The position numbers and the translations under genes were made by a program. Below are positions 14,935 to 23,484 of a stretch of DNA of 64,000 nucleotides, piece by piece (positions within the stretch are counted from its first letter, which is position 1; each line of letters begins with the position of its first letter). The DNA lies in contig JAFRZM010000011.1 of the NCBI GenBank assembly GCA_017442585.1, positions 1 to 64,000 on the forward strand, written 5' to 3'. Under the pieces are notes generated by a model that searched no databases, was not told the DNA's origin, and saw only the letters and a program-made list of their open reading frames with translations. The DNA is from Lachnospiraceae bacterium. Its GTDB lineage: Bacteria > Bacillota > Clostridia > Lachnospirales > Lachnospiraceae.

Positions 14935-15642
14935 ATGAGAGAAGATTTTCTTGTAATAAGAGATCTTAAGAAAAGCTTCGGAACGGGAGAAGCAAGACAG
15001 GAAGTTTTACGCGGCATGAATTTTTCCGTGAAGAAGGGTGAGTTTTGTGTACTTTTGGGACCGTCAGGTTCCGGTAAGTCAACGCTTCTTAATATCATAG
15101 GAGGCATTGATACACCTGACTCAGGCTTTGTCAGCATAAACGGCGACAAGCTCAAAGACATGGATGAAAAGCAGCTTACCATTTATAGAAGAAAGCATCT
15201 TGGATATGTATTCCAGATGTATAATCTTATTCCAAATCTTAATGTAAAAGAAAATATTGAGGTCGGAGCGTATCTTTCCGACAATCCGTTAAACGTTGAA
15301 GAAGTCCTTACAACACTCGGACTTCAGGAACATAAGTATAAATATCCGAATCAGTTATCGGGCGGACAGCAACAGCGAGTTTCAATCGGACGCGCGGTTG
15401 TTAAAAATCCTGATATTTTGATGTGTGATGAACCGACAGGTGCACTTGATTATAAGACTTCAAAGGAGATTTTAAGTCTTATAGAAGAGTGTAATAAAAA
15501 GTACGGCAATACTGTTATCATGGTAACCCATAATGAGGCGATAAAGAATATGTCAGATCATATTATTAAGCTTCGTGACGGTGTCGTACGTAAAGATGAG
15601 CTTAACGAAAACAAGATCACGGCAGCAGAGCTTGATTGGTAA
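14935..15642 (+). CDS. ABC transporter ATP-binding protein, MacB/LolD type
   Basis: A 235-residue ATPase with Walker [10 protein letters not shown], signature [14 protein letters not shown] and Walker [13 protein letters not shown], followed by the H-loop VTHNEA. The sequence [19 protein letters not shown] is typical of the MacB/LolD/FtsE-like group that pairs with FtsX-type permeases. The ATG at 14935 is preferred; a GTG at 14926 is also in frame. It is 12 bp upstream of its permease. Being in the iron regulon suggests export of an iron-related compound or envelope remodelling, but the substrate is unknown. Confidence 0.88.
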   Translation: MREDFLVIRDLKKSFGTGEARQEVLRGMNFSVKKGEFCVLLGPSGSGKSTLLNIIGGIDTPDSGFVSINGDKLKDMDEKQLTIYRRKHLGYVFQMYNLIPNLNVKENIEVGAYLSDNPLNVEEVLTTLGLQEHKYKYPNQLSGGQQQRVSIGRAVVKNPDILMCDEPTGALDYKTSKEILSLIEECNKKYGNTVIMVTHNEAIKNMSDHIIKLRDGVVRKDELNENKITAAELDW

Positions 15643-15654
15643 GGAGGGATTATT

Positions 15655-18147
15655 ATGAGAAACCCGCTTATCAAACGAATTCCTAAAGAATTAAAGTCAG
15701 ATTGGCATAAATATATAGTTATCATAATCTTTATGGTTATGATGATAGGTGTTATATCCGGTATGTATGTCGGACATGACAGTATGCTCGATTCGATATA
15801 TAAAGGCAGAGATGAACTTAATCTTGAAGACGGCTCATTTGAGGTGAAAAATAAGGCTACAGATGCTTTTATAACCGATATGAGTACAGGCAAGATGGCC
15901 GATGTCAGAGAATATTATATTCAAAAGGGCATAAATGAAGCCAAAGAGCAGGGAATAGACCTTCCGTACGATGTAGTTGCGGAACAGGTTGATAAAGAAT
16001 GGAATAAAGTAGTAGAAAGATATGATTTAGATAATAAGGACTTTGCTCCGGCAGAAATTAAGATATATGAGAATTTCTATCATGACGAATCGGAGGATTT
16101 TGACAAAGACGGCATAGAAGATGCTACGGTCCGCGTTTTTTCCTCGGATTCAAAGATAGATATGGCATCATTTAATGAAGGTCGCGCACCGGAAAAAGAG
16201 GACGAAATCGCAATCGATAGAATGCACGCCGATAACGTTGGCGTAAAGGTCGGCGATACAATTAAAGTCGGCGGCGAGGAGTTTAAAGTAGTCGGACTTT
16301 TATCGTACGTAAATTACCTTACGCTTCATAAATCCAATACAGACCTTATGTTTGATGCATTCGGATTTGATGTTGCTATGGTAACACCGGAGGCTTTTGA
16401 AGGGCTTAAGACGAGAGTGCACTATAGTTACGCATATAAGTATGTGGATACGCCGGCAGATAAGGCAGAGAAGAAGACATATGCCGAGAATCTTTTAAAA
16501 GCACTTATTACACAGACACTTGTTTATGATAATGAGATTGACGACTATACGCCGGAGTACTTACGCCAGGGCAGTAACTTTGCACCATCGGATATCGAAA
16601 AGGATTCTGCAGGATCCGCAATTCTTTGCTATATCCTTATTGCGGTAATCGCATTTATATTTGCAATAACAATAAGTAACACGATTGACAAAGAAGCATC
16701 CGTTATCGGAACGCTTCGTGCTTCGGGTTACAGCAAGAAAGAACTTGTAGTGCATTATATGACGATGCCGGTAATAGTTACGATAATCGGCGCAATAATC
16801 GGCAATGCTCTTGGATATACCGTCTTTAAGGACATTGCGGTAGGACTTTATTACAACAGTTACAGCATGCCGAACTGCCGCGTGGTATTTAGCGAAGACG
16901 CTGTAGTTAAGACGACGGTAATACCGTTAATCCTTATGTTTGTAATAAACCTTATAGTCATAGTGAAGAAATTACAGTTAAGCCCGCTTAAGTTCCTGCG
17001 TCACGACCTTGCAAAGAAAAAGCACAGTAAAGCAAGAAGACTTCCGAATTGGTCATTTATAAGAAGATTTAGATTAAGAATCCTCTTCCAGAACATGCCA
17101 AACTATGTGGTGCTTGCATTCGGAGTTATCTTTATAGAACTCATGCTTTGCTTCGCGTTCGGACTTCCGGATTCGCTTTACCATTATGAGAAAAAAGCGC
17201 CTGACATGATGTTCTCGGATTATCAGTATGTTCTTATGAATACTAAGGATGATGAGGGAAAACTCATTAAAACAGCCGAGAAGACCGCGGAAAAGTTCAG
17301 CTCCAAAGAACTATTATATCCAAAGGAGAAAACGGAGTTATTTGCAGGAATGGGCTCAGGTGGCGATGAAGGTGTAACTGTATACGGAATAATACCGGAT
17401 AGCCGCTATATAAGTTTTGATAAGAAATTAAACGAAGGTGAAGTGTATGTTTCAGTTTCGTTCAAAGCTAAATTTGGTTTAAAAGAAGGAGAAAAAATCA
17501 CTTTACATGAAGAGTATGAAAATAAGTCTTATGAATTTACGATAGCAGGAACCATAGATTATGAAGGCGGCATTGCAGTTTTCATGAAAAATGAAGACTT
17601 CAATAAAATCTTCGATAAAAAGGAAGACGAATTTTCGGGATATTTCTCCGATAATGAGATTACGGATATAGAAGAAAAGTATATCGCGGCGATTATCACA
17701 TCGGAAGAAGTAACAAAGGTAACAAACCAGCTCGAGCATTCGATGGGTGGCGCGATGAACGTATTTAAATACGCACTTATCGTAATGACGGCAGCACTTA
17801 TATATCTTCTTGCGAAGATTATAATTGAGCGTAACGAGCAGGCAATTTCCATGGCAAAGATTCTGGGATTTAGAAACGGTGAGATAGGAGGACTTTATAT
17901 CCTTCCTACTGCGATAGTGGTTGTTATCTGTTCACTCATCGGATTTGGCGTGGGCTATTACATCATGGTATGGATCTTTAAACTGTTTATGCTTAGTATG
18001 GACGGATATTTTGCCTTTTACATGAGCGTTCCGTCTATGGGATTATCAATCCTGTATCTTTTAATCGGATATGCATTTGTATCCGTTATAGATTTCATAA
18101 GGATTAAGCATATCCCGATGGATGTAGCATTAAAGAACGTAGACTAG
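15655..18147 (+). CDS. FtsX-like ABC transporter permease
   Basis: An 830-residue permease with one N-terminal helix (about 20-40), a large outside MacB-like domain (about 45-310), a three-helix FtsX block (about 320-440), a second external segment (about 510-680) and a final FtsX block (about 690-825) that ends VIDFIRIKHIPMDVALKNVD. This two-FtsX-domain layout is standard for single-chain lipoprotein/peptide-type permeases of Firmicutes. It works with the ATPase 12 bp upstream. There is an AAGGAGG site before the ATG. Confidence 0.88.
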   Translation: MRNPLIKRIPKELKSDWHKYIVIIIFMVMMIGVISGMYVGHDSMLDSIYKGRDELNLEDGSFEVKNKATDAFITDMSTGKMADVREYYIQKGINEAKEQGIDLPYDVVAEQVDKEWNKVVERYDLDNKDFAPAEIKIYENFYHDESEDFDKDGIEDATVRVFSSDSKIDMASFNEGRAPEKEDEIAIDRMHADNVGVKVGDTIKVGGEEFKVVGLLSYVNYLTLHKSNTDLMFDAFGFDVAMVTPEAFEGLKTRVHYSYAYKYVDTPADKAEKKTYAENLLKALITQTLVYDNEIDDYTPEYLRQGSNFAPSDIEKDSAGSAILCYILIAVIAFIFAITISNTIDKEASVIGTLRASGYSKKELVVHYMTMPVIVTIIGAIIGNALGYTVFKDIAVGLYYNSYSMPNCRVVFSEDAVVKTTVIPLILMFVINLIVIVKKLQLSPLKFLRHDLAKKKHSKARRLPNWSFIRRFRLRILFQNMPNYVVLAFGVIFIELMLCFAFGLPDSLYHYEKKAPDMMFSDYQYVLMNTKDDEGKLIKTAEKTAEKFSSKELLYPKEKTELFAGMGSGGDEGVTVYGIIPDSRYISFDKKLNEGEVYVSVSFKAKFGLKEGEKITLHEEYENKSYEFTIAGTIDYEGGIAVFMKNEDFNKIFDKKEDEFSGYFSDNEITDIEEKYIAAIITSEEVTKVTNQLEHSMGGAMNVFKYALIVMTAALIYLLAKIIIERNEQAISMAKILGFRNGEIGGLYILPTAIVVVICSLIGFGVGYYIMVWIFKLFMLSMDGYFAFYMSVPSMGLSILYLLIGYAFVSVIDFIRIKHIPMDVALKNVD

Positions 18148-18162
18148 AAGATTTATATAATT

Positions 18163-18187
18163 TAATGCCTCGGAGAACGAGGCATTA
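18163..18187. terminator. Hairpin after the ABC permease gene
   Basis: AATGCCTCG pairs with CGAGGCATT, but the 3' side is A-rich (AAAAATGG), so it is at best a partial terminator. It sits between the permease stop and an internal repressor box. Confidence 0.4.
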
Positions 18188-18199
18188 AAAATGGCAGGC

Positions 18200-18217
18200 G
18201 GTTAGCCAATGCTAACC
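18200..18217. promoter_or_regulatory. Fifth repressor box (GTTAG-N6-CTAAC)
   Basis: GGTTAGCCAATGCTAACC, a perfect palindrome identical in both half-sites to the feo boxes, 29 bp before the DUF3793 start. It implies separate control of the second half of the locus; no clear -35/-10 pair was found around it. Confidence 0.7.
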
Positions 18218-18245
18218 CTAAAAACTAAGAAGGGAGGAAAAAGGT

Positions 18246-18815
18246 ATGTCAGATGAACTTATTATAAGACATTGCGCACCTACTTTTGCGGGAATAAAAA
18301 CTGCGAATATGTTTACCGTTGATTTAGAGAACGGAAAAACAGTAAACGATGAGGTACGGGCCCTTAACGTAATGTTAAGAGGAAAAGGTCTTCGAGTTAT
18401 ACCGCTTAAAGAAACGGATTCATATGCACTTATATATATTTACCGCCCGGATTATTTAAGGAAAGATTTAGAAGACCCCAAGGCCAAAGGAATCTTATGT
18501 GAAAAAGGGTATGACTGTATAAATCCCGAGTATTGCATAGCACAGCTTATAGAGCGACTTAAAAAGAACGATGGATTTCCGCACGAGGTTGGCTTATTCC
18601 TCGGATATCCGCCGGGTGATGTTGAAGGCTTTATAAAAGATCCGTCAAGCGGAGTAAAGTGTTGCGGATGCTGGAAAGTTTATTCAGATAAGGATGCGGC
18701 AATAAGGAAGTTTAAGCGCTTTGACAAGTGCACAAAGATTTATTGCGACATGAATAAGAAGGGCAAGACACTTTCACAGCTTGCAGTAAATAAATTAAAA
18801 AATGCAACTGCATAA
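18246..18815 (+). CDS. DUF3793 family protein
   Basis: A 189-residue soluble protein of the DUF3793 type: HCAPTFAGIKTANMF near the N-terminus, YALIYIYRPDYL in the middle, FPHEVGLFLGYPPGDVEGF, and CCGCWKVYSD near residue 140. Members are common in anaerobic Firmicutes, often beside feo or flavodoxin genes, and have no established biochemical role. Conserved cysteines around CCGCW suggest a metal or redox link. It is preceded by its own repressor box and an AAGGGAGGAAAAAGG site, so it should be iron-regulated. Confidence 0.82.
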   Translation: MSDELIIRHCAPTFAGIKTANMFTVDLENGKTVNDEVRALNVMLRGKGLRVIPLKETDSYALIYIYRPDYLRKDLEDPKAKGILCEKGYDCINPEYCIAQLIERLKKNDGFPHEVGLFLGYPPGDVEGFIKDPSSGVKCCGCWKVYSDKDAAIRKFKRFDKCTKIYCDMNKKGKTLSQLAVNKLKNATA

Positions 18816-18857
18816 AATGCAGAGCAGTATATAAAAAAGAAAATGGAGGAAAAGAAC

Positions 18858-19127
18858 ATGAAAGTAAAAGGATTAAAGGAAGTAGGATTATTTGCACTCG
18901 GAACACTTTTTGGATTGGAAGGAATTAAACTTCTTTCTTCGAAAGATGCAAAGAAGGTTTATTCAAAGTGCACGGCAGGTGTGCTTCGTGCAAAGGATTG
19001 TGTTATGGATCAGGTAACTACTTTACAGGAAAATTGTACAGACATCTATGAAGAAGCTAAGGCCATAAATGCAGAAAGAGCAAAGAAGGAAGAAGAGGCA
19101 GAAGTTAAGGTTGAAGATGAAGCATAA
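18858..19127 (+). CDS. DUF6110 family small protein
   Basis: An 89-residue protein with a hydrophobic N-terminal stretch (LKEVGLFALGTLFGLEGIKLL) followed by SKDAKKVYSKCTAGVLRAKD and a charged helical C-terminus rich in Glu/Lys. This arrangement is seen in DUF6110 proteins found just before P-type ATPases in Lachnospiraceae; it may act as a small accessory or chaperone, with C48 a candidate metal ligand. GGAGGAAAAG precedes the ATG at 18858. An in-frame ATG at 18843 lies before that site and is unlikely. Function unproven. Confidence 0.75.
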   Translation: MKVKGLKEVGLFALGTLFGLEGIKLLSSKDAKKVYSKCTAGVLRAKDCVMDQVTTLQENCTDIYEEAKAINAERAKKEEEAEVKVEDEA

Positions 19128-19153
19128 ATAAAAATGCAGAAAGAAGATTGATC

Positions 19154-21253
19154 ATGGATTTTATTATAAAACATGAAATAAAGAATCGTCTTAGGGTTCA
19201 TCTTAAAAGGCCTCGCCTGACATTTAAAGAAGCAGATACACTTGAATATTACTTAAGAAATTTTAAGGACATAAAGGAAGTCAAGGTATATGAGAGAACT
19301 GCAGATGCCGTAATTAAGTATAACGGTGACAGGAATGACGTGATTGAGATATTAAAGGATTTTTCTTTTGATAAAGTCACACTTCCGGAGACCATTAATG
19401 AAACGTCGAGTCGTGAATTGGCGTCAATGTATTATGACAAGATAGTTAGCTCGGTGATACTTCATTACGGAAAGATGCTTATAATTCCGCTTCCGATCAG
19501 AAGGATTTTCACTCTGGTAAGAACAGTTAAGTATGTATGGCGCGGAGTGAAAACATTAAAGAATAAGCGCCTTCAGGTTGAACTTTTGGATGCAATCGCA
19601 ATCGCGGCAGCAGTAAAGACCGGTGATTACAATACTGCATCAAATGTAATGTTCCTTTTGAAAATAGGTGATCTTCTTGAAGAGTGGACACATAAGCGTT
19701 CGGTAGATGATCTTGCCAGATGTATGTCTTTAAACATCGACAAAGTCTGGCTTGTTACGGATTCGGGAGAGATACTTACAGATTCGTCAAAGGTAGAATG
19801 CGGTGATAAAGTGGTTATCCGTATCGGTAATATGATTCCTTTTGACGGAGAAGTGGTTTTAGGAGAAGCTATGGTAAATCAGTCGTCAATGACAGGTGAA
19901 TCCGTTGCGGTCCATAAAGGAATCGGAATGAGTGTTTTTGCCGGAACTGTTGTAGAAGAGGGAGAAATTACGGTTAAGGTTACTCAGACTGAAGGTTGCG
20001 GACGATTTGATAAGATTGTAAAGATGATAGAAGAGTCCGAAAAGCTCAAGTCTTCGCTGGAAAGTAAAGCTGAGCGTTTCGCCGATAAACTTGTGCCGTA
20101 TACGCTTTTGGCATCGGGTCTGACGTGGTTTATAAGTCGTAATATAACCAAAGCGGTATCAGTCCTTATGGTTGATTATTCATGCGCATTAAAGATGGCT
20201 ATGCCGATATCGGTATTATCAGCCATTAAAGAGGCTTCTGAATACGACATAACGGTTAAAGGCGGAAAGTATCTTGAAGCCGTTGCTGATGCGGATACCA
20301 TAGTTTTGGATAAAACGGGAACACTTACAAAGGCAAAGCCTACGGTTGTAAGCGTGGTTTCATTTTGTGATGAGACGGAGGATGAACTTTTACGTCAGGC
20401 AGCTTGTCTTGAAGAACATTTTCCACACTCGGTTGCGAGAGCAGTTGTTGATGCTGCACTTTCAAAGGGCCTTTTACATGACGAATTACATACAACGGTC
20501 GAATATATAGTAGCGCATGGAATTGCGTCTGAAATTGAAGGTGAACGCGCAGTTATCGGAAGTTCTCATTTTGTATTTGAGGATGAAGGTATTGTAATAC
20601 CGGAAGATAAAAAGCATCTTCTAGAACTCCTTCCGGACGAATATTCACATCTTTATTATGCGAAAAACGGTAAACTCTCGGCATGCATTCTTATAGAAGA
20701 TCCTATGCGGGAAGAAGTATGTGCAATTGTAGAGAAACTTAAAAGAAGAGGCTTCAAGCACATAGTTATGATGACCGGCGATAGTGAGAAGACGGCCGCG
20801 AAAGTTGCATTAAAAGCAGGCATTACCGAATATTTTGCAGAGGTTTTACCTGAGGATAAAGCAAAATATATTGAACAAGCCAAGGCGGAAGGACGGCGCG
20901 TTATTATGGTCGGTGACGGTATAAACGACTCGCCGGCATTATCTGCAGCGGATGCGGGTATAGCAATAAGCGAAGGCGCCGAGATTGCGCGTCAGATAGC
21001 GGACATAACGATAAGCTCGTCAAATCTTGAAAGCATAGTGGTGTTAAGAGATTTAAGTACATTACTTATGAAGAGGATAAAGCATAATTACAGGTCGATA
21101 GTAGGCTTTAATACATCGCTTATAGTACTTGGTATTGCAGGCCTTTTGCCTCCTGCGACATCGGCTATGCTTCACAATACGTCGACTGTAGTACTCGGAT
21201 TAAAGAGCATGACAGCGCTTTTACCTGAAGATAATGAAAGAAGAGGAGTATAG
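19154..21253 (+). CDS. P1B-type metal ATPase with atypical membrane motif
   Basis: A 699-residue metal-transporting ATPase. Residues 1-70 form an HMA-like fold without a CxxC pair. The actuator motif TGES is at about 250, the phosphorylation motif DKTGTLT at D386, and the hinge GDGIND at about 587. The membrane metal motif, normally CPC or SPC, reads Ser-Cys-Ala (S343-A345, in VDYSCALKMAMP), so the proline and second cysteine are missing. Metal specificity cannot be assigned to a known P1B class; iron or manganese is plausible given the locus. ATG 19154 is preferred to TTG 19148. The next gene begins 2 bp after its stop. Confidence 0.88.
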   Translation: MDFIIKHEIKNRLRVHLKRPRLTFKEADTLEYYLRNFKDIKEVKVYERTADAVIKYNGDRNDVIEILKDFSFDKVTLPETINETSSRELASMYYDKIVSSVILHYGKMLIIPLPIRRIFTLVRTVKYVWRGVKTLKNKRLQVELLDAIAIAAAVKTGDYNTASNVMFLLKIGDLLEEWTHKRSVDDLARCMSLNIDKVWLVTDSGEILTDSSKVECGDKVVIRIGNMIPFDGEVVLGEAMVNQSSMTGESVAVHKGIGMSVFAGTVVEEGEITVKVTQTEGCGRFDKIVKMIEESEKLKSSLESKAERFADKLVPYTLLASGLTWFISRNITKAVSVLMVDYSCALKMAMPISVLSAIKEASEYDITVKGGKYLEAVADADTIVLDKTGTLTKAKPTVVSVVSFCDETEDELLRQAACLEEHFPHSVARAVVDAALSKGLLHDELHTTVEYIVAHGIASEIEGERAVIGSSHFVFEDEGIVIPEDKKHLLELLPDEYSHLYYAKNGKLSACILIEDPMREEVCAIVEKLKRRGFKHIVMMTGDSEKTAAKVALKAGITEYFAEVLPEDKAKYIEQAKAEGRRVIMVGDGINDSPALSAADAGIAISEGAEIARQIADITISSSNLESIVVLRDLSTLLMKRIKHNYRSIVGFNTSLIVLGIAGLLPPATSAMLHNTSTVVLGLKSMTALLPEDNERRGV

Positions 21254-21255
21254 AT

Positions 21256-21627
21256 ATGGGTGATTTCGTTATTGGCGCAATACTGGTATTAATCGTTATG
21301 GGTGCGGTATACGGTACGGTTAGGCGTATTCGTTACGGTTCGTCATGCTGCGGCGAGCGTACACCTGCAGATAAAAAAGTAAAGGTACAAGATAAGGATA
21401 AAACGCATTATCCGTATACATATTCTTTAAATGTCGAAGGAATGATCTGCTCAAATTGTGCGCGCCATGTCGAAAATGCCTTCAATGTAAATGCCGGAAT
21501 GTGGGCGAAGGTTAATCTTGAGAAAAAGGAAGTTTTGCTCCGGGTAAAAAGTGATATATCGGAGCGGGAACTTGCCGGAATAGTCGCATCTGCAGGCTAT
21601 ACGATGATAGGTGCAAGAAGAATATAA
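21256..21627 (+). CDS. Membrane-anchored heavy-metal-associated domain protein
   Basis: A 123-residue protein with an N-terminal helix (about residues 4-20, VIGAILVLIVMGAVYGTVR), a CC pair (SSCCGE), a basic linker, then an HMA domain (about 55-123) carrying GMICSNC (C65, C68), the classic metal-binding loop. HMA domains hand soft metals to P-type ATPases. The ATPase encoded 2 bp upstream lacks the CxxC in its own N-domain, so this protein may supply it in trans. Start AUG follows GAGGAGTATAG. Confidence 0.85.
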   Translation: MGDFVIGAILVLIVMGAVYGTVRRIRYGSSCCGERTPADKKVKVQDKDKTHYPYTYSLNVEGMICSNCARHVENAFNVNAGMWAKVNLEKKEVLLRVKSDISERELAGIVASAGYTMIGARRI

Positions 21628-21660
21628 TTCTTGAAATAAAACTAAATCGGAGGATGAGAT

Positions 21661-23484
21661 GTGGGAGATACTGAATTAATTTTTGAAGAGGAGTTTGGTG
21701 TTATGAAAAAAAGAAGCCTAACATCATGGGTACTTGAATTTGCGGGGAGGAAAAAGCTCTACTACGCGGGAAGCGTAATTCTCGCGATACTTGGAGTTGC
21801 GGCATCATTTATACCGTACATAATTACCGCAGACATAGTTTCAAATCTTTTAAAAGGTAACAACGATGCGCAGTATTATTTGCTGCGGGTGGTTCTTATG
21901 GCGGTATTCTGGGTAATTAGAGTATTGTTTCATAATATATCAACTACGTTATCGCACGTTGCGACCTTCACCGTGCTCGGCGGAATCAGAAAGCAGTTAT
22001 GCGATAAGTTATCAAGAATTCCGCTCGGATCGGTGCTCGATGATAACAGCGGAAGTTATAAGAACATAATAGTTGAGCGAGTAGATTCGATGGAAACTAC
22101 ACTTGCTCATATAATTCCGGAATTTACTGCGAACATATTACTTCCTTTAGTAATGTTCATATACATTCTCACGATTGACTGGCGGATGGGGTTGGCCAAC
22201 CTCATCTCGGCCGTCATCGGCATCATCTGCGCCGCAGTCATGATGTATAAGAGTAAGGGATTATTCGATTACACGGTACAAAAGACAAAGTATTTAAACG
22301 ATACCGCGGTTGAATACATTAACGGTATCGAAGTAATAAAGGCTTTCGGCAAGACCGGAAGTTCATATGAGAAGTTCGTAAATGCAGCCCATGAAGGTGC
22401 GGATTGCTTTATTAACTGGATGAGAAAATGCATCTGGTGGAATTCTTCTGCCATGTGTTTTACGCCGGCGACATTTCTTGGTGTCTTACCGATTGGATTG
22501 TTGCTTGTAAAAAATGGATCCTTAAGCACCGGGGACTTCATAACCTGTATTATTCTATCGGCGGGTTTGATAACACCTCTCGTTATAGCTTTTTCTTACT
22601 CGGACGATATTGCGAAGATGACAACTATCTTCGGAGAAGTTACTGAAATCCTTGAAAGAAAAGAAATGGAGCGTCCGGCAAAACTTGACCTTGAGCCTGT
22701 AGGATCTGACATCTGTCTTAAGGATGTGCACTTTACTTATAAAGAAAGCGAAGTTTTGCACGGCATCAATATGGAAATTAAGCAAGGCGAAGTTACGGCG
22801 ATTGTCGGTCCTTCGGGCTCAGGTAAAAGCACAATCGCTCGTTTAATTGATTCCCTTTGGGATCCGGATTCGGGTGTTATTACCTATGGCGGCGTAGATA
22901 TAAGAAAGTTCCCGCTTGAGTATTATATGGACAAAATCGCATATGTTGCTCAGGATAATTACCTTTTTGATATGTCTATAAAAGAGAATATAAGGCTTGG
23001 AAAGCCGTACGCTTCGGATGAAGAAGTTATAAATGCTGCTAAGGCGACGGGTTGCCATGAGTTTATACTGGGATTGGAAAACGGATATGACACCATGGTC
23101 GGCGGAGCCGGCGGACATTTATCGGGCGGCGAAAGACAGCGAATTTGTATAGCACGTGCAATGCTTAAAGATGCGCCGGTTATCATAATGGATGAAGCGA
23201 CAGCGTATACAGATCCTGAAAATGAAGCATTGGTACAGGAAAGCGTTGCCAGGCTTATAAAGGGACGAACCTTGATAGTTATCGCGCATCGTCTTTCAAC
23301 AATAAAGGATGCGGATAAGATTTTCGTTATAAAGGACGGTAACGTCGAAGCTTATGGTACTCATGAAGAGCTGCTTAATACGTGCACGCTTTATAAGAAT
23401 ATGTGGGAAGCACATAGCCTCTCTAAGGATGATGACAGTGAGACGGCAACGATAAATGCAAAGGAGGAGAACGCATATGCTTAG
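21661..23484 (+). CDS. ABC transporter, permease-ATPase (half 1)
   Basis: A 607-residue type IV-fold half-transporter: six helices (about 30-320) then an ATPase with Walker [10 protein letters not shown] (about 383), signature HLSGGERQRICIARA (about 486) and Walker B VIIMDEATA. It pairs with the following gene, which overlaps it by 8 bp, as a heterodimer. Order and partners (two half-ABCs, then S, T and A of an ECF system) parallel siaDE-FGH of group A Streptococcus, where the ECF part takes up haem. By analogy it may handle haem or siderophores. GTG 21661 has CGGAGG 7 nt upstream; ATG 21703 is an alternative start. Confidence 0.87.
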   Translation: MGDTELIFEEEFGVMKKRSLTSWVLEFAGRKKLYYAGSVILAILGVAASFIPYIITADIVSNLLKGNNDAQYYLLRVVLMAVFWVIRVLFHNISTTLSHVATFTVLGGIRKQLCDKLSRIPLGSVLDDNSGSYKNIIVERVDSMETTLAHIIPEFTANILLPLVMFIYILTIDWRMGLANLISAVIGIICAAVMMYKSKGLFDYTVQKTKYLNDTAVEYINGIEVIKAFGKTGSSYEKFVNAAHEGADCFINWMRKCIWWNSSAMCFTPATFLGVLPIGLLLVKNGSLSTGDFITCIILSAGLITPLVIAFSYSDDIAKMTTIFGEVTEILERKEMERPAKLDLEPVGSDICLKDVHFTYKESEVLHGINMEIKQGEVTAIVGPSGSGKSTIARLIDSLWDPDSGVITYGGVDIRKFPLEYYMDKIAYVAQDNYLFDMSIKENIRLGKPYASDEEVINAAKATGCHEFILGLENGYDTMVGGAGGHLSGGERQRICIARAMLKDAPVIIMDEATAYTDPENEALVQESVARLIKGRTLIVIAHRLSTIKDADKIFVIKDGNVEAYGTHEELLNTCTLYKNMWEAHSLSKDDDSETATINAKEENAYA

